In this document: positions 23,900 to 32,621 of the stretch, in pieces
How positions within the stretch are numbered: position 1 is the stretch's first letter
How the letters are laid out: the number at the start of each line of letters is the position of its first letter
Assembly: GCA_963795055.1 (NCBI GenBank)
Contig: CAWCGJ010000005.1
Coordinates: 124,001 to 188,000 of the forward strand
DNA length: 64,000 nucleotides
Direction: 5' to 3'
Source of the DNA: JASHPR01 sp963795055
Lineage (GTDB): Bacteria > Actinomycetota > Actinomycetes > Streptosporangiales > Streptosporangiaceae
Position numbers and translations under genes: made by a program
The notes under the pieces: generated by a model
The model's database searches: none
Told to the model about the DNA's origin: nothing
What the model saw: the letters and a program-made list of their open reading frames with translations, nothing else

Positions 23900-26644
23900 A
23901 TGGCGACCAGCGCGGCCATGCCCGCACCGGCCAGCCCGGCCCGGCCGGCCACGGGGGCTCACGACCCGCTCCTGACGTCCAAGATCACCGTGCCCGGCGG
24001 GCCCGCCTGGCTCGTTCCCCGCCCGCGCGTCGAGAAGCTCATCGCGCAGGGCGCCGAGGGCCCGGTCACCACGGTCACCGGCCCTCCGGGCGCGGGCAAG
24101 ACGATGGCTCTCGCGCTGTGGGCCGCGGGCCGCGCGGCCGCCGGCCCGGTCGCGTGGGTCACCATCGACGACTACGACAACCGGCCCCGGGTGTTCTGGT
24201 CCTACGTCCTGGCCGCGCTGGCGCGGGCCGGCGTTTCGGTCCCGAGAGGCATGTCCGCGACGGCACGGCGGTACGCGATCGACCACGACTTCCTGCTCCG
24301 GTTCGTATCGCTGGTCGCGGCCCAGGACCCGCCGGTGACGCTGGTGCTCGACGACGTTCACCTGCTGACGGCGCCCAAGGTCCTGGACGGGCTGGCCTAC
24401 GTGCGCACGCACGCCGGACCGGGCCTGCGCCTGGTGGTTTCCTCGCGCATGGACCCGCTGCTGTCGCTGCACCGGTACCGGCTCACCGGGGAGCTCACCG
24501 AGATCCGGGCCGGCGACCTCGCCTTCACCATCCCCGAAGCCAGGCTGCTCATGGCGCAGCACGGCATCACGCTGTCGGCGCAGGCGCTGGAATGCCTCAC
24601 CCGGCGAGCCGAGGGCTGGGCCGCGATCATGCGCCTGGCGGCCATCTCGATGGACGGGCACGCCGACCCTGACCAGTTCGTCAAGGAACTGATCGCCGAC
24701 GACAGCGCCGTGGCCGGCTTCCTGGTGGAAGAGGTGCTCAACGCCCAGCCCGCCCACGTCAGGGATTTCCTGCTGAAGACGAGCATCCTGGACCGGGTCA
24801 ACGAGCACGTGGCCGGCGCGCTGGTCGACGACAGCCGGTACGCGGCCGTCCTGCCCGATCTCGTGCGGGCCAACCCTCTGGTCCAGCGGGACGACAGCGG
24901 CTGGTACCGCTACCACTCGCTGTTCGCGGCGGTCTTGCGCCTGAAGCTGCGGCGCGAGTACCCGGGCGAGGTGACGCGCCTGCACCTGCGAGCGGCCCGG
25001 TGGTACCGCCGCAGCGGTCTGCTGGCCGAGGCGGTCCGGCATGCGGGAGAGGCGGGCGACTGGGTGTTCGCGGCCCGGACGGTGGTCGATGAGCTCGCCC
25101 TAGGCCAGCTGATGGATCCGCGGGGCAACGAGTCGCTGGCAGAGGGCTTCCGGCGCATGCCCCGGGACCGGGAGGGGACCCAGGCGCAGCCCTGGCTCGT
25201 CGCGGCGGCGATCGACTTCGGCCGAGCCCGCGACGCCGCCAGCGAGGCCGGCCTGGACGCCGCGGAGCGCCTGCTCGGGCGGCTCCCGGCCGGAGACGAA
25301 GTCCCGTCCCGGCTCGCCGCCGCGCTGATCCGCCTGGGCCTGTCCCGCCGCGGCGGGGACCGGGATGCGGCGGCGGCCGCGGTGTCCGCCGCGCGGGATC
25401 TGGTGGAGGCCCTGCCCGAGGAAGAACTGGCCCGCCACCCGGGAATCCGTGCGCACGTACTGGCCGGACACGCCGCCGTGGAGTTCTGGTCCGGCCGCTT
25501 CGATGCGGCGTCGGCCCTCTTCGAGGCGGGAGCCGCGGCCGGGCGCACCGCGGAGCGCGAGCGCGAGCAGGCCGACTGCCTCGGGCATCTCGCCTTGATC
25601 GAGATGCTGCGGGGCCGGCTGAGCCGGGCCGAGGAACTGGCCGCCGAGGCGACGGGCCGGCCGGGGGACGACATCGACCGGTCGCCCGGTCCCACGAGCC
25701 AGGCGGCCGAGGTGGTGCTCGCCTCCGTGTACCTGGAGCGCAACGACCTGCCGCGCGCGCGCCGCTGGCTGAAGCGCGCGCTGGACGCCCTGCGCGCCCG
25801 GCCGGACCCCCTGATCGGCGCGGCCGCCTCCCTCGTGGCGGCCCGCCACAGCCTGGCCGAAGGCCGGGGGAGGGCGGCGCTGGAGATCGTCGACCAGGCG
25901 GCGCAGGGCTGGTCGCCCCCGGCCTGGATCGAGGCCAGGCTGACGGTGCTGCGCGCGCAGGCTCACGCCGCGATGGCCGACTTCCGGTCAGCCATCGACA
26001 CGGCCAGGCAGGCCGGCCCGGAATCCTCGCTCGACGCGAGCGTCACGCTGGCGCGGGCCCTGCTGTCGGCCGGAGACCCGCAGGCGGCCAGGCACGCGCT
26101 GCCCCGTACCCTGCCCGCGCGGCCCAGCGAAGCGGAGTCCGACCGGTTCCTGCTGGCCGCGTGGCTGCTTGACGCGCATCTCGGTTACGGCAGCGGCGAC
26201 CCCGCGCACGGCCGCCGGTCACTCCAGCACGCGCTGCGGCTCGGCGAGCCCGAGCAGTTGCGGCTGCCGTTCGCCATGGAGCGGAGGTGGCTGCGGCCGG
26301 TGCTGCGGCGTGACCCCGAGCTGGCCCAGCCCTACCGTCGCCTGCTCGAGCCGGAACTGGTTGATCCCGGCGCGGGTAGCGCCCGGCCGCTAGGGGACCG
26401 GCTGCCGGGGACCCGGGCACCCGGCCCCGGGGCCGACGCGCCGGTGATCGTGGAGCCGCTGAGCGAGCGCGAGCGCGAGGTGCTCGAGCACGTCTCGGCC
26501 ATGGAGACCACCGCCGAGATCGCGGCCGAGATGTACATCTCGGTGAATACCGTCAAGACCCATCTCAAGAGCATCAACCGCAAGCTGGCGGTGAGTCACC
26601 GTAGCCAGGCGGTGCGCCGGGCCAGGCAGTTCGGCTTGCTCTAG
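23900..26644 (+). CDS. LuxR-family LAL/MalT-like STAND regulator 2
   Basis: At 914 residues this is a close paralog of LAL regulator 1: LTSKITVP at the N-terminus, Walker A GPPGAGKT (about 62), LVLDDVHLLTAPKVLDGL (about 150), SRMDPLLSLHRYRLTGELTE (about 187), a TPR-like central region and the C-terminal LuxR helix-turn-helix (LSEREREVLEHV, then SVNTVKTHLKSINRKLAV). It should be an ATP-dependent, ligand-activated transcription activator. The ATG follows GAGAGGATGAAACCGC. It converges with the CMD-fusion gene, their stops sharing a CTAG. Confidence 0.9.
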   Translation: MATSAAMPAPASPARPATGAHDPLLTSKITVPGGPAWLVPRPRVEKLIAQGAEGPVTTVTGPPGAGKTMALALWAAGRAAAGPVAWVTIDDYDNRPRVFWSYVLAALARAGVSVPRGMSATARRYAIDHDFLLRFVSLVAAQDPPVTLVLDDVHLLTAPKVLDGLAYVRTHAGPGLRLVVSSRMDPLLSLHRYRLTGELTEIRAGDLAFTIPEARLLMAQHGITLSAQALECLTRRAEGWAAIMRLAAISMDGHADPDQFVKELIADDSAVAGFLVEEVLNAQPAHVRDFLLKTSILDRVNEHVAGALVDDSRYAAVLPDLVRANPLVQRDDSGWYRYHSLFAAVLRLKLRREYPGEVTRLHLRAARWYRRSGLLAEAVRHAGEAGDWVFAARTVVDELALGQLMDPRGNESLAEGFRRMPRDREGTQAQPWLVAAAIDFGRARDAASEAGLDAAERLLGRLPAGDEVPSRLAAALIRLGLSRRGGDRDAAAAAVSAARDLVEALPEEELARHPGIRAHVLAGHAAVEFWSGRFDAASALFEAGAAAGRTAEREREQADCLGHLALIEMLRGRLSRAEELAAEATGRPGDDIDRSPGPTSQAAEVVLASVYLERNDLPRARRWLKRALDALRARPDPLIGAAASLVAARHSLAEGRGRAALEIVDQAAQGWSPPAWIEARLTVLRAQAHAAMADFRSAIDTARQAGPESSLDASVTLARALLSAGDPQAARHALPRTLPARPSEAESDRFLLAAWLLDAHLGYGSGDPAHGRRSLQHALRLGEPEQLRLPFAMERRWLRPVLRRDPELAQPYRRLLEPELVDPGAGSARPLGDRLPGTRAPGPGADAPVIVEPLSEREREVLEHVSAMETTAEIAAEMYISVNTVKTHLKSINRKLAVSHRSQAVRRARQFGLL

Positions 26645-27111
26645 CCCGCGGCGGCGCGGTCGATGGCCCCCAGGATGGCGGGCCTGGCCGCAGTGGCCGC
26701 GTCCTGGCCGGGCCGCAAGGCGACCAGCATGCCCGCGATCTCATCGCGAGTCACGCCGTGGTCAAGCGCGGCCGCGACGGCCTGGTCGTACCCGGCCTGG
26801 GGGTCGTCGGCCGCCACCAGCGCGGCCAGCTGCACCAGCCCGAGGGTTCTCATGTCGAGCCCGGGCTGGCCGACCGCGTCGGCCTCGGGGCTGGGGCCGA
26901 GCTCGTTGAGGCTGACGATGTGCAGGGCGAATTCCTGGAACCGTTCCAGCAGCCCGTAGAGCTCGGATTCGTCGCGTACCGAGGCCATGACGCAGGTCCA
27001 GCCCCGGCAGGTCCCGACCAGCAGCCCGTCGAGGATGCCCGTCAGCAGGTGCTTGCACTCACCCCGAAGGATGATCCGGTACCGGCGGCCGGGGCTGGCG
27101 GGCGGGGTCAT
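26641..27111 (-). CDS. ACT-like domain fused to a carboxymuconolactone-decarboxylase-like domain
   Basis: The 156-residue protein has two parts. Residues about 10-70 (YRIILRGE, then VRDESELYGLLERFQEFALHIVSLNEL) match the pattern of the two small ACT-like proteins at 9.2 and 23.6 kb. Residues about 85-155 (LGLVQLAALVAADDP, then ALDHGVTRDEIAGMLVALRP) match CMD/AhpD-like helical domains, but with no CxxC redox pair, so peroxidase activity is not expected. The ATG follows CGGAGGAATGCTCAGTC. It lies 171 bp downstream of the third LAL gene on the same strand and shares its last bases with LAL regulator 2. Confidence 0.68.
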   Translation of the reverse strand: MTPPASPGRRYRIILRGECKHLLTGILDGLLVGTCRGWTCVMASVRDESELYGLLERFQEFALHIVSLNELGPSPEADAVGQPGLDMRTLGLVQLAALVAADDPQAGYDQAVAAALDHGVTRDEIAGMLVALRPGQDAATAARPAILGAIDRAAAG

Positions 27112-27190
27112 GACTGAGCATTCCTCCGGTGGTCGGGCTTGGCTGGGGCGCGATGCCTGCACTGCCCTGGCCGGCCGTTGTTACACGCAG

Positions 27191-27259
27191 GTACGCAACC
27201 GTTTGTACGCAACGACCGGGTGAGAAATTGTCACCCGCTGGGAAGGTTCACCCGGGTGA
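27191..27259. promoter_or_regulatory. half-site cluster between LAL 3 and the CMD-fusion gene
   Basis: A direct repeat GTACGCAAC (27191 and 27205) is followed by GGGTGA-N7-TCACCC (27218-27236) and the perfect palindrome TCACCC-GGGTGA (27248-27259). The everted pair and the palindrome repeat arrangements found before LAL 2 and LAL 1. It lies 80-148 bp before the CMD-fusion start. Confidence 0.5.
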
Positions 27260-27282
27260 GCTGGCGGCGTAGCGGTTGCGCG

Positions 27283-29604
27283 CTAGAGCCCCAGCTGCTT
27301 GCCCCGCTCGACCGCGTCGTGCCGGGTGGACACGCCGAGCTTGCGGTAGATCGCCTGCGTGTGGGTCTTGACCGTGTTCGCCGACACGTACAGCTCCTGC
27401 CCGATCTCGCGCAGCGACAGCGAGCCGCCGAGCAGCCGCAGCACCGCCACCTCGCGCTCGGTGAGCGGCTCGGCCAGCGACACCACCCGCGACCGGCCCG
27501 TGATCCACCGGTCGAGTTCCGCCAGCCGGGCCTGCAGGGCTCCGGTGCCGTCCGGCAGCGCGGTCAGCACGTCCCTCGCCTCGGCGGCCAGTTCCGCGGC
27601 GCCGGCCCGGTCACCCAGGTCGAGCCGCACCCGGGCCAGCAACAGCAGCAGTTCGAGCGTGGGCCACGGGCTGATGCCGAAGAGCCGGCGGCGGGCTTCC
27701 AGGACCGGCTCGAGCTCGCCGCGGGCTTCCGTCGAGCCGGCCCCGCTCGGCATGGACCGCACCCATCGCGAGGCGCGCCACTCCGCTCTGCGGTGACGTG
27801 CGGAAGCCGCTGCGGCTGCCGAGCAACGCTGCCGCCTGCGCGAAGTCCTGCGCCTTCGAGACCCGGCCTAGCTCGACCGCGACCAGGGTCATCGCGGAGA
27901 GGGCGAACATGTGAATGAGAGGAATGGACGACTCGCTCTGCACCGCCTCCTCCAGCGGCCCTGCCGCCGCCTCGGGATCGCCGGACAGGTAGAGGCTGAA
28001 ACCGAGCGCCGCCCGCGCGGCGGCGTACCAGGGCGACGCCGGGTCGCATTCGAGGTCGGCGGCGGTGACCGCCGACTCGTGCATCACGCGGAGGCCGTCG
28101 AAACCGAACACACCCCGCAGCAGGGCGGCCGAGGACCGCAGGGACTGGATTCCGTCGGGCAGCGGGCCTTCGGCAGGCCCGCCTCGATGAGCGGGAGCCA
28201 GCGGCGCACGGTTTCCCGGTCGCCGGTGAGAGCCGCCGCCCAGGCGGCGCAGTGCGCGGCCAGCGGGTGAGTGGCGATCCGGTCGTCGCCGAGCGAACGC
28301 ATCCACGCGCGCACCGTCGCCGTGCGGCCGGTATCCACGTAGGAGAACCAGCCACGCGCGATCAGATCGACGGCTCCGGCGATGTCGTCCGCCGCCAGCG
28401 CGTGGCCGATCGCCTCTTCGGCCAAGCCCGACCGCTGGTACCAGGCACTCGCCCGCTGGTGCAGGGAGCGCACGCTGTCCGGTTCGGTCATCGCGAGCTG
28501 GCTGCGCAGCAGCTGGGCGAACAGGTGGTGGTAGCGGTACCACTGCCGGTTGTCGTCCAGAGGCACCAGGAACAGGTTCTCCCGCTCCAGCGTCTCGATG
28601 ATGTCCGCGGCGTTGGCCGAGCCGGTGACGGCGTCGCACAGCGGGGCGCAGAACCGGCTGAGGATGGAGGTCCGCGCGAGGAACTGCTGGACCTCGCCCG
28701 GCTGGCGGCTGAGCACCTCATCGGCCAGGAAGTCAACGATGAACCGGTTATCGCCGGTGAACTCGCGCACGAAAGCCTGCGGCGACGGATGACCTCGCAG
28801 CGAGAGCGCCGCCAGGTAGACCCCGGCCGGCCATCCCTCGGTGCGTTCCATGAGATCGGCCAGGTCAGCCTCGCCGAGCCTGACATCGGCCACGGCCTGT
28901 ACGAGCGCGGCGGCCTCCTCGGGCGCGAAGCGCAGCTCGCGCGCGCGGATCTCGATCATCTCCCCGGCCGCCCGCAGCCGGGCCAGCGGCAGCGGCGGGT
29001 CAGCCCGCGTGATGAGCACGATCTGCGCCGACGGCGGCAAGTGTTGCAGCAGGAACTCGATCTGCTCGTGACAGCTGCGTTCCTTGATCACGTGGTAGTC
29101 GTCCAGGACCAGGACCACCGGCGCCGGGAGCGCGGCCAGCTCGTTGGCGAGGACCGGGAGTACCGTCCCGGTCACCTCGGGGGCCTGCACCCTGAGTTCC
29201 TTCAGCAAGGCCTCGACGCCGATCTGCGGGCAGGCCCGCCGCAGGGCGCTCACGATGTACCACCACAGCCGGGCGGGATCGTCGTCGCCGCGGTCGAGCG
29301 AAATCCAGGCGAACGACCGGCTCTCCAGCGCGCTGGACCGCCACTGCGCCACGACCGTGGTCTTGCCGAAACCCGCGGGAGCGTCGACCAGCACCAGCTT
29401 CACCGAGGAACGGGCCAGGTACCCGGTGAGCTCGGAGCGCTCCATCCACTCCGGTCGCGGGTTCGGCGCGTGGAGCTTGGTCTCGATCGGCACGTCGAGG
29501 CCGACGCTCGCCCGCGGCACCGCCGGGACCGCCGGCTCCGCAGGAACGGCGCCTAGATGGCGTCCTGATCGCTCTGCGCCCCCCAGGCCCGTGCCGCGCT
29601 GCAC
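27283..29604 (-). pseudogene. LuxR-family LAL/MalT-like regulator 3, broken by two frameshifts
   Basis: Three frames join into one LAL protein of about 770 residues: an N-terminal ATPase (PIETKLHAPNP, Walker A DAPAGFGKTT, Walker B LVLDDYHV), a middle TPR-like part (PDGIQSLRSSAALLRGVFGF onward), and a C-terminal LuxR helix-turn-helix (LTEREVAVLRLL, then SANTVKTHTQAIYRKLGV). The first break is near 28178, where one more G in a GGG run restores the frame; the second is near 27729, where one G fewer restores LDEARGELEPVLEARRRL. Sequencing error or true decay are both possible. It belongs to a different LAL subfamily from regulators 1 and 2. The start is GTG, preceded by a G-run and an AT-rich stretch. 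Confidence 0.8.
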
Positions 29605-29640
29605 CCCCCGAGCTTAATAAACGCAATTGATCTTGCTAGG

Positions 29641-29753
29641 GACGGGTGGGGCGGCCGCGCAGAGACGGGGCGGGGCGGCCGCCCGGGGACGGGTGGCACG
29701 GCCGCGCAGGGACGGGCGGGGCCGCCGCGCAGGGACGGGCGGTACGGCGGCGG
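29641..29753 (+). repeat. GC-rich tandem array, period about 23 bp
   Basis: Four and a half imperfect units begin with GACGGG at 29641, 29664, 29688, 29711 and 29734 (steps 23, 24, 23, 23). The consensus is close to GACGGGYGGGGCGGCCGCG. Runs of G could form quadruplexes on this strand. It ends 70 bp before the DUF6458-like gene; an unrelated tandem array stands before that gene's paralog at 41.9 kb. Confidence 0.75.
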
Positions 29754-29754
29754 G

Positions 29755-29771
29755 TCACCCGTGCCGGGCGA
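29755..29771. promoter_or_regulatory. 17-bp palindromic operator (one mismatch)
   Basis: TCACCC-GTGCC-GGGCGA follows the tandem array directly and lies 52 nt before the DUF6458-like start. TTAAGC, a possible -10, lies about 30 nt downstream. Confidence 0.5.
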
Positions 29772-29823
29772 GGCCCTTACCACTGGTTCCGGGCCATCGT
29801 TAAGCTCGGAGAAGGAGGTGGCA

Positions 29824-30048
29824 ATGACTATCGGCGGCAGCATGGCACTCATCGTCATCGGCGCCATTCTTAAGTGGGGCATCACCTGGCATCCCCAAAA
29901 CGTGGACCTGCAGCTCATCGGCGTGATCCTGATGATCGCCGGGGTGGCCGGCCTCATCATTGCCATCGCGTTCCAGGCCATGCGGCGCCGGCAGCGCGCG
30001 TCGGCGCAGGTCTACGAGGAGCGCCGCTACACGCAGCCGCCGCCCTGA
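29824..30048 (+). CDS. DUF6458-like small membrane protein
   Basis: A 74-residue protein with two membrane helices (MTIGGSMALIVIGAIL, and LQLIGVILMIAGVAGLIIAI) and a basic C-terminal tail ending in a tyrosine-containing Pro-rich motif (EERRYTQPPP). It has the same length as, and is similar throughout to, the protein at 41927-42151. The ATG follows AAGGAGG with good spacing. The role of the family is unknown; it is common in actinobacteria near stress genes. The presence of an operator and tandem repeats upstream suggests regulated expression. Confidence 0.75.
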   Translation: MTIGGSMALIVIGAILKWGITWHPQNVDLQLIGVILMIAGVAGLIIAIAFQAMRRRQRASAQVYEERRYTQPPP

Positions 30049-30058
30049 GCGTTGCGTA

Positions 30059-30075
30059 TCACCCGCGGCAGGTGG
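30059..30075. promoter_or_regulatory. weak 17-bp operator
   Basis: TCACCC-GCGGC-AGGTGG has two mismatches. It lies 63 nt before the 15-codon frame that precedes the 58-residue membrane protein. Confidence 0.35.
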
Positions 30076-30138
30076 GGCCGGGCCGTCACGAGCCTGGTGA
30101 ACTAGGCGCACCGAGCACCTGGGAAGGAGACAGCCCGC

Positions 30139-30186
30139 ATGGCTGAACTGATCCAGGACGCCTTGCCCGGCCAGAGCGCCGGGTAA
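30139..30186 (+). other. possible 15-residue peptide ORF
   Basis: MAELIQDALPGQSAG is preceded by a strong ribosome binding site (GGGAAGGAGACAGCCCGC) and stops 24 nt before the next gene's ATG. It may be a leader peptide or the shortened start of a lost gene. Nothing in it is recognised. Confidence 0.3.
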
Positions 30187-30210
30187 CGCGGATATCAAAG
30201 GGGGTAACCC

Positions 30211-30387
30211 ATGTCAGCAACGTTCTGGGGGATAGGGCTGGGCATCCTGTACCTGGTCCTGCTGTGCACCCTGGCCGTGATGAGCTTCCGCAAGGGCCAC
30301 TGGGTCCTGGGCCTGATCGGCTTCATCTTCCCGATCCTGTGGCTGATCGGGGCGATCCTGCCGGCCAAGAGGTACCGCCGGGCCTGA
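30211..30387 (+). CDS. small membrane protein, 58 residues
   Basis: A short gene with a good ribosome binding site (AAAGGGGGTAACCC). The product MSATFWGIGLGILYLVLL has one N-terminal membrane helix, a basic turn (SFRKGHW), a second helix (VLGLIGFIFPILWLIGAIL) and the tail PAKRYRRA. This hairpin layout with KGHWV...P.LWLIGA resembles small actinobacterial membrane proteins of unknown role. Its codons end in G or C, supporting a real gene. It stands between the DUF6458-like gene and the CLC channel. Confidence 0.7.
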   Translation: MSATFWGIGLGILYLVLLCTLAVMSFRKGHWVLGLIGFIFPILWLIGAILPAKRYRRA

Positions 30388-30396
30388 ACTCCGGGG

Positions 30397-30413
30397 TCAC
30401 CCCGCAGAGGTGA
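30397..30413. promoter_or_regulatory. 17-bp palindromic operator (one mismatch) before the CLC gene
   Basis: TCACCC-CGCAG-AGGTGA lies 34 nt before the CLC start codon, the same distance as at the GMC, FGE and repeat-protein genes. Confidence 0.55.
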
Positions 30414-30447
30414 ACCGCTGGCACCCGCCTGGCGCGAGGATGGGTTG

Positions 30448-31921
30448 ATGGCCGTTCGAGATGACCCGCCGAGGCGGGGCGGGCCCGGCACGCCAGCCCC
30501 GCCGGCGTCGAAGAGTCCGGGGGCCGCAGCCACTCCGCCGGCCGCGACGACTCCGCCGGCCGCGGCCGCTCCGTCGGGTGGCTCGCCGGATCCGGCGGCG
30601 ATGCTGCGCAGCCGGGCCTATATCAGGCTGCTGATCGTGGCGGCGATCCTGGGCGTGCCGATCTCCGCGGCCGCCTACGGCTTCCTGGCCCTGGTCAGCT
30701 ACCTGCAAAAGGAGCTGTTCACCCACCTGCCGCACGGGCTCGGTTTTTCCACCGTGCCAGGCCTGGTGGCCGCTGCCGATGCTGCTCATCGGCGGCGTGC
30801 TCACCGCCCTGGCCATCCGGTACCTGCCGGGCACCGGCGGGGCGTCACCGGCGGCCGGCTTCGCCGTGCACCCCCCGCCGAAGCCCATCGAGCTGCCCGG
30901 CGTCATCTGTGCGGCGCTGGCGTCGCTGGCGTTCGGCGTCGTGATCGGCCCGGAGATGCCGCTGATCGCGCTGGGCAGCGGCCTGGCGGTGCTGGCCACC
31001 AAGGCGGCCCGGCGGCGCCCGGTGCCGCCGCAGGGGGTGGCGGTGCTGGGGGCGGCCGGGAGCTTCGCGGCCATCAGCACGCTGCTGGGATCGCCCCTGA
31101 CCGGCGCGTTCTTGCTGATGGAGGCGTCCGGGCTGGGCGGGCCGATGCTGAGCCTGCTGCTCGTGCCGGGTCTGCTGGCGTCCGGGGTGGGCGCGCTCAT
31201 CTTCGTCGGCCTGGACAGCCTGACCGGGCTGGGCACGTTCTCGCTGGCCATCCCCAGCTTGCCGCCCTTCTCCCGGCCGGACCTGGCTCAGTTCGGCTGG
31301 GGGATCGTGATCGGGCTGGCCGCCGCGCTGCTCGGCCCGGCGATCTTGTGGCTGTCGATGTCGCTGCACCGCTACGCCGAGAAGTGGACCATGATCGTGC
31401 TCCCGCTGGCCGGCCTGGTGGTGGCCGTGCTCACGATCATCTACACCGAGGCCACCGGCAAGCCGTCGTCCAACGTACTGTTCTCGGGGCAGAGCGATAT
31501 CGGGCCGCTGATCCAGCACGCCGCCAGCTACTCGGTCGGGGCGCTGCTGTTGCTGCTGGCCTGCAAGAGCGTGGCCTACGGCGTGTCGATAGGCAGCTTC
31601 CGCGGCGGGCCGATCTTCCCGGCGCTGTTCGTCGGCGCGGCCGGCGGGGTCTTGATGTCGCACCTGCCCGGCCTGCCGCTGGTGCCCGCGGTGGCCATGG
31701 GCATCGGCGCGATGACCGTGGCGGTGATGAAGCTGCCGCTGGTCTCGGTCCTGCTCGCCAGCCTGCTGATGCTCTCCGACGCGGTCAAGGTCATGCCCCT
31801 GGTGATCGTGGCCGTGGTCGTCGCCTACGTCGCCGTCGCCCACGTCACGCCGCGGCTGACGGCCCGGGCCAAGGGAAGCGAGCAGGCGGGCGGGGCCGCC
31901 GGAGCCGCGCCGGTCAGCTGA
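30448..31921 (+). pseudogene. CLC-family chloride channel/transporter with one frameshift
   Basis: A Pro/Ala-rich cytoplasmic N-terminus (about 50 residues) leads into the first membrane helix (LLIVAAILGVPISAAAYGFLALVSYL). Near 30763 the frame changes: VPGL continues as WWPLPMLLIGGVLTALAIRYLPG in another frame, then runs to the end through FGVVIGPEMPLIALG, GSPLTGAFLLMEA and SFRGGPIFPALFVGAAGG, the GGxFxP signature of CLC proteins. One inserted base in GGCCTGG explains it. If the shift is a sequencing error, the intact protein has about 490 residues. It converges with the GAP gene, overlapping by 8 bp. Confidence 0.8.
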
Positions 31922-32567
31922 CGAGCAGGAAGATGCTCTTGCCCGCCAGCCAGAACCCCAGCAGCAGGAAGACCGCGACGAGCACCTGGTCGGTGTGCGT
32001 GTCGAGCCAGGCCCGCAGCTTCCGCAGCCGGATCTCGGCCGCGGCGGGCGTGAACGTCGCGTAGAGCTCCAGGTACAGAAAGCTGGACGTGGCTAGCAGG
32101 CAGAACAGGAGAAGCACCAGCCAGGTGGCCGCGTCGGACAGGTTGGCCTGCACGATGGTCGCGGCGCCCGCCGCCACCAGCGTCCAGGGCTGCAGGAAGG
32201 CGGCCAGCCCGGCGCAGGCCAGCAGCGAGAGCCGGTCCAGCCGCGCCATCCAGGTCGGCGGCTTGCGGGGGCGGCCCCGGCGGTACCACTGGCGCCCGGC
32301 GAGCAGGATCAGCACCAGGCCCAGCGCGAGCTTGACGGCGAGGGCGGCGTCCGACGGCGCGGTGTCCGGGGCCGGCGGCTGGCCCCCGGTAGCCGCGAGC
32401 ACCGCGGCGATCACCACGACCAGGCACGCCAGCCAGCCCAGGATGTAGGCCAGGCCCTTCCTGGTGCCCTTCTCGGCCCCCAGGAGCAGGATGAAGGCCG
32501 TGATCGGGAACGGCTCGAGCGTGATCCCCAGGCCGATCAACAGCAGATCGACTACCACCCGCACCAC
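31914..32567 (-). CDS. GAP-family (Sap-like) membrane protein
   Basis: The 217-residue protein has six hydrophobic segments with the LysE/GAP-like layout: LLLIGLGITLEPFPITAFILLLG at the N-terminus, a cytoplasmic basic loop (YRRGRPRKPPTWMARLDRL, about 95-113), and AAFLQPWTLVAAGAATI. Members of this family (PF11139) help export mycobacterial lipids such as sulfolipid-1 and glycopeptidolipids. A second GAP gene lies at 39.4 kb. The GTG start is the most upstream good candidate. Confidence 0.75.
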   Translation of the reverse strand: MVRVVVDLLLIGLGITLEPFPITAFILLLGAEKGTRKGLAYILGWLACLVVVIAAVLAATGGQPPAPDTAPSDAALAVKLALGLVLILLAGRQWYRRGRPRKPPTWMARLDRLSLLACAGLAAFLQPWTLVAAGAATIVQANLSDAATWLVLLLFCLLATSSFLYLELYATFTPAAAEIRLRKLRAWLDTHTDQVLVAVFLLLGFWLAGKSIFLLVS

Positions 32568-32621
32568 TCCCGTATCGGCGGCGCGAGCAGCGTAGCAGGG
32601 CTCGCCCGGACTAGGTCAGAT

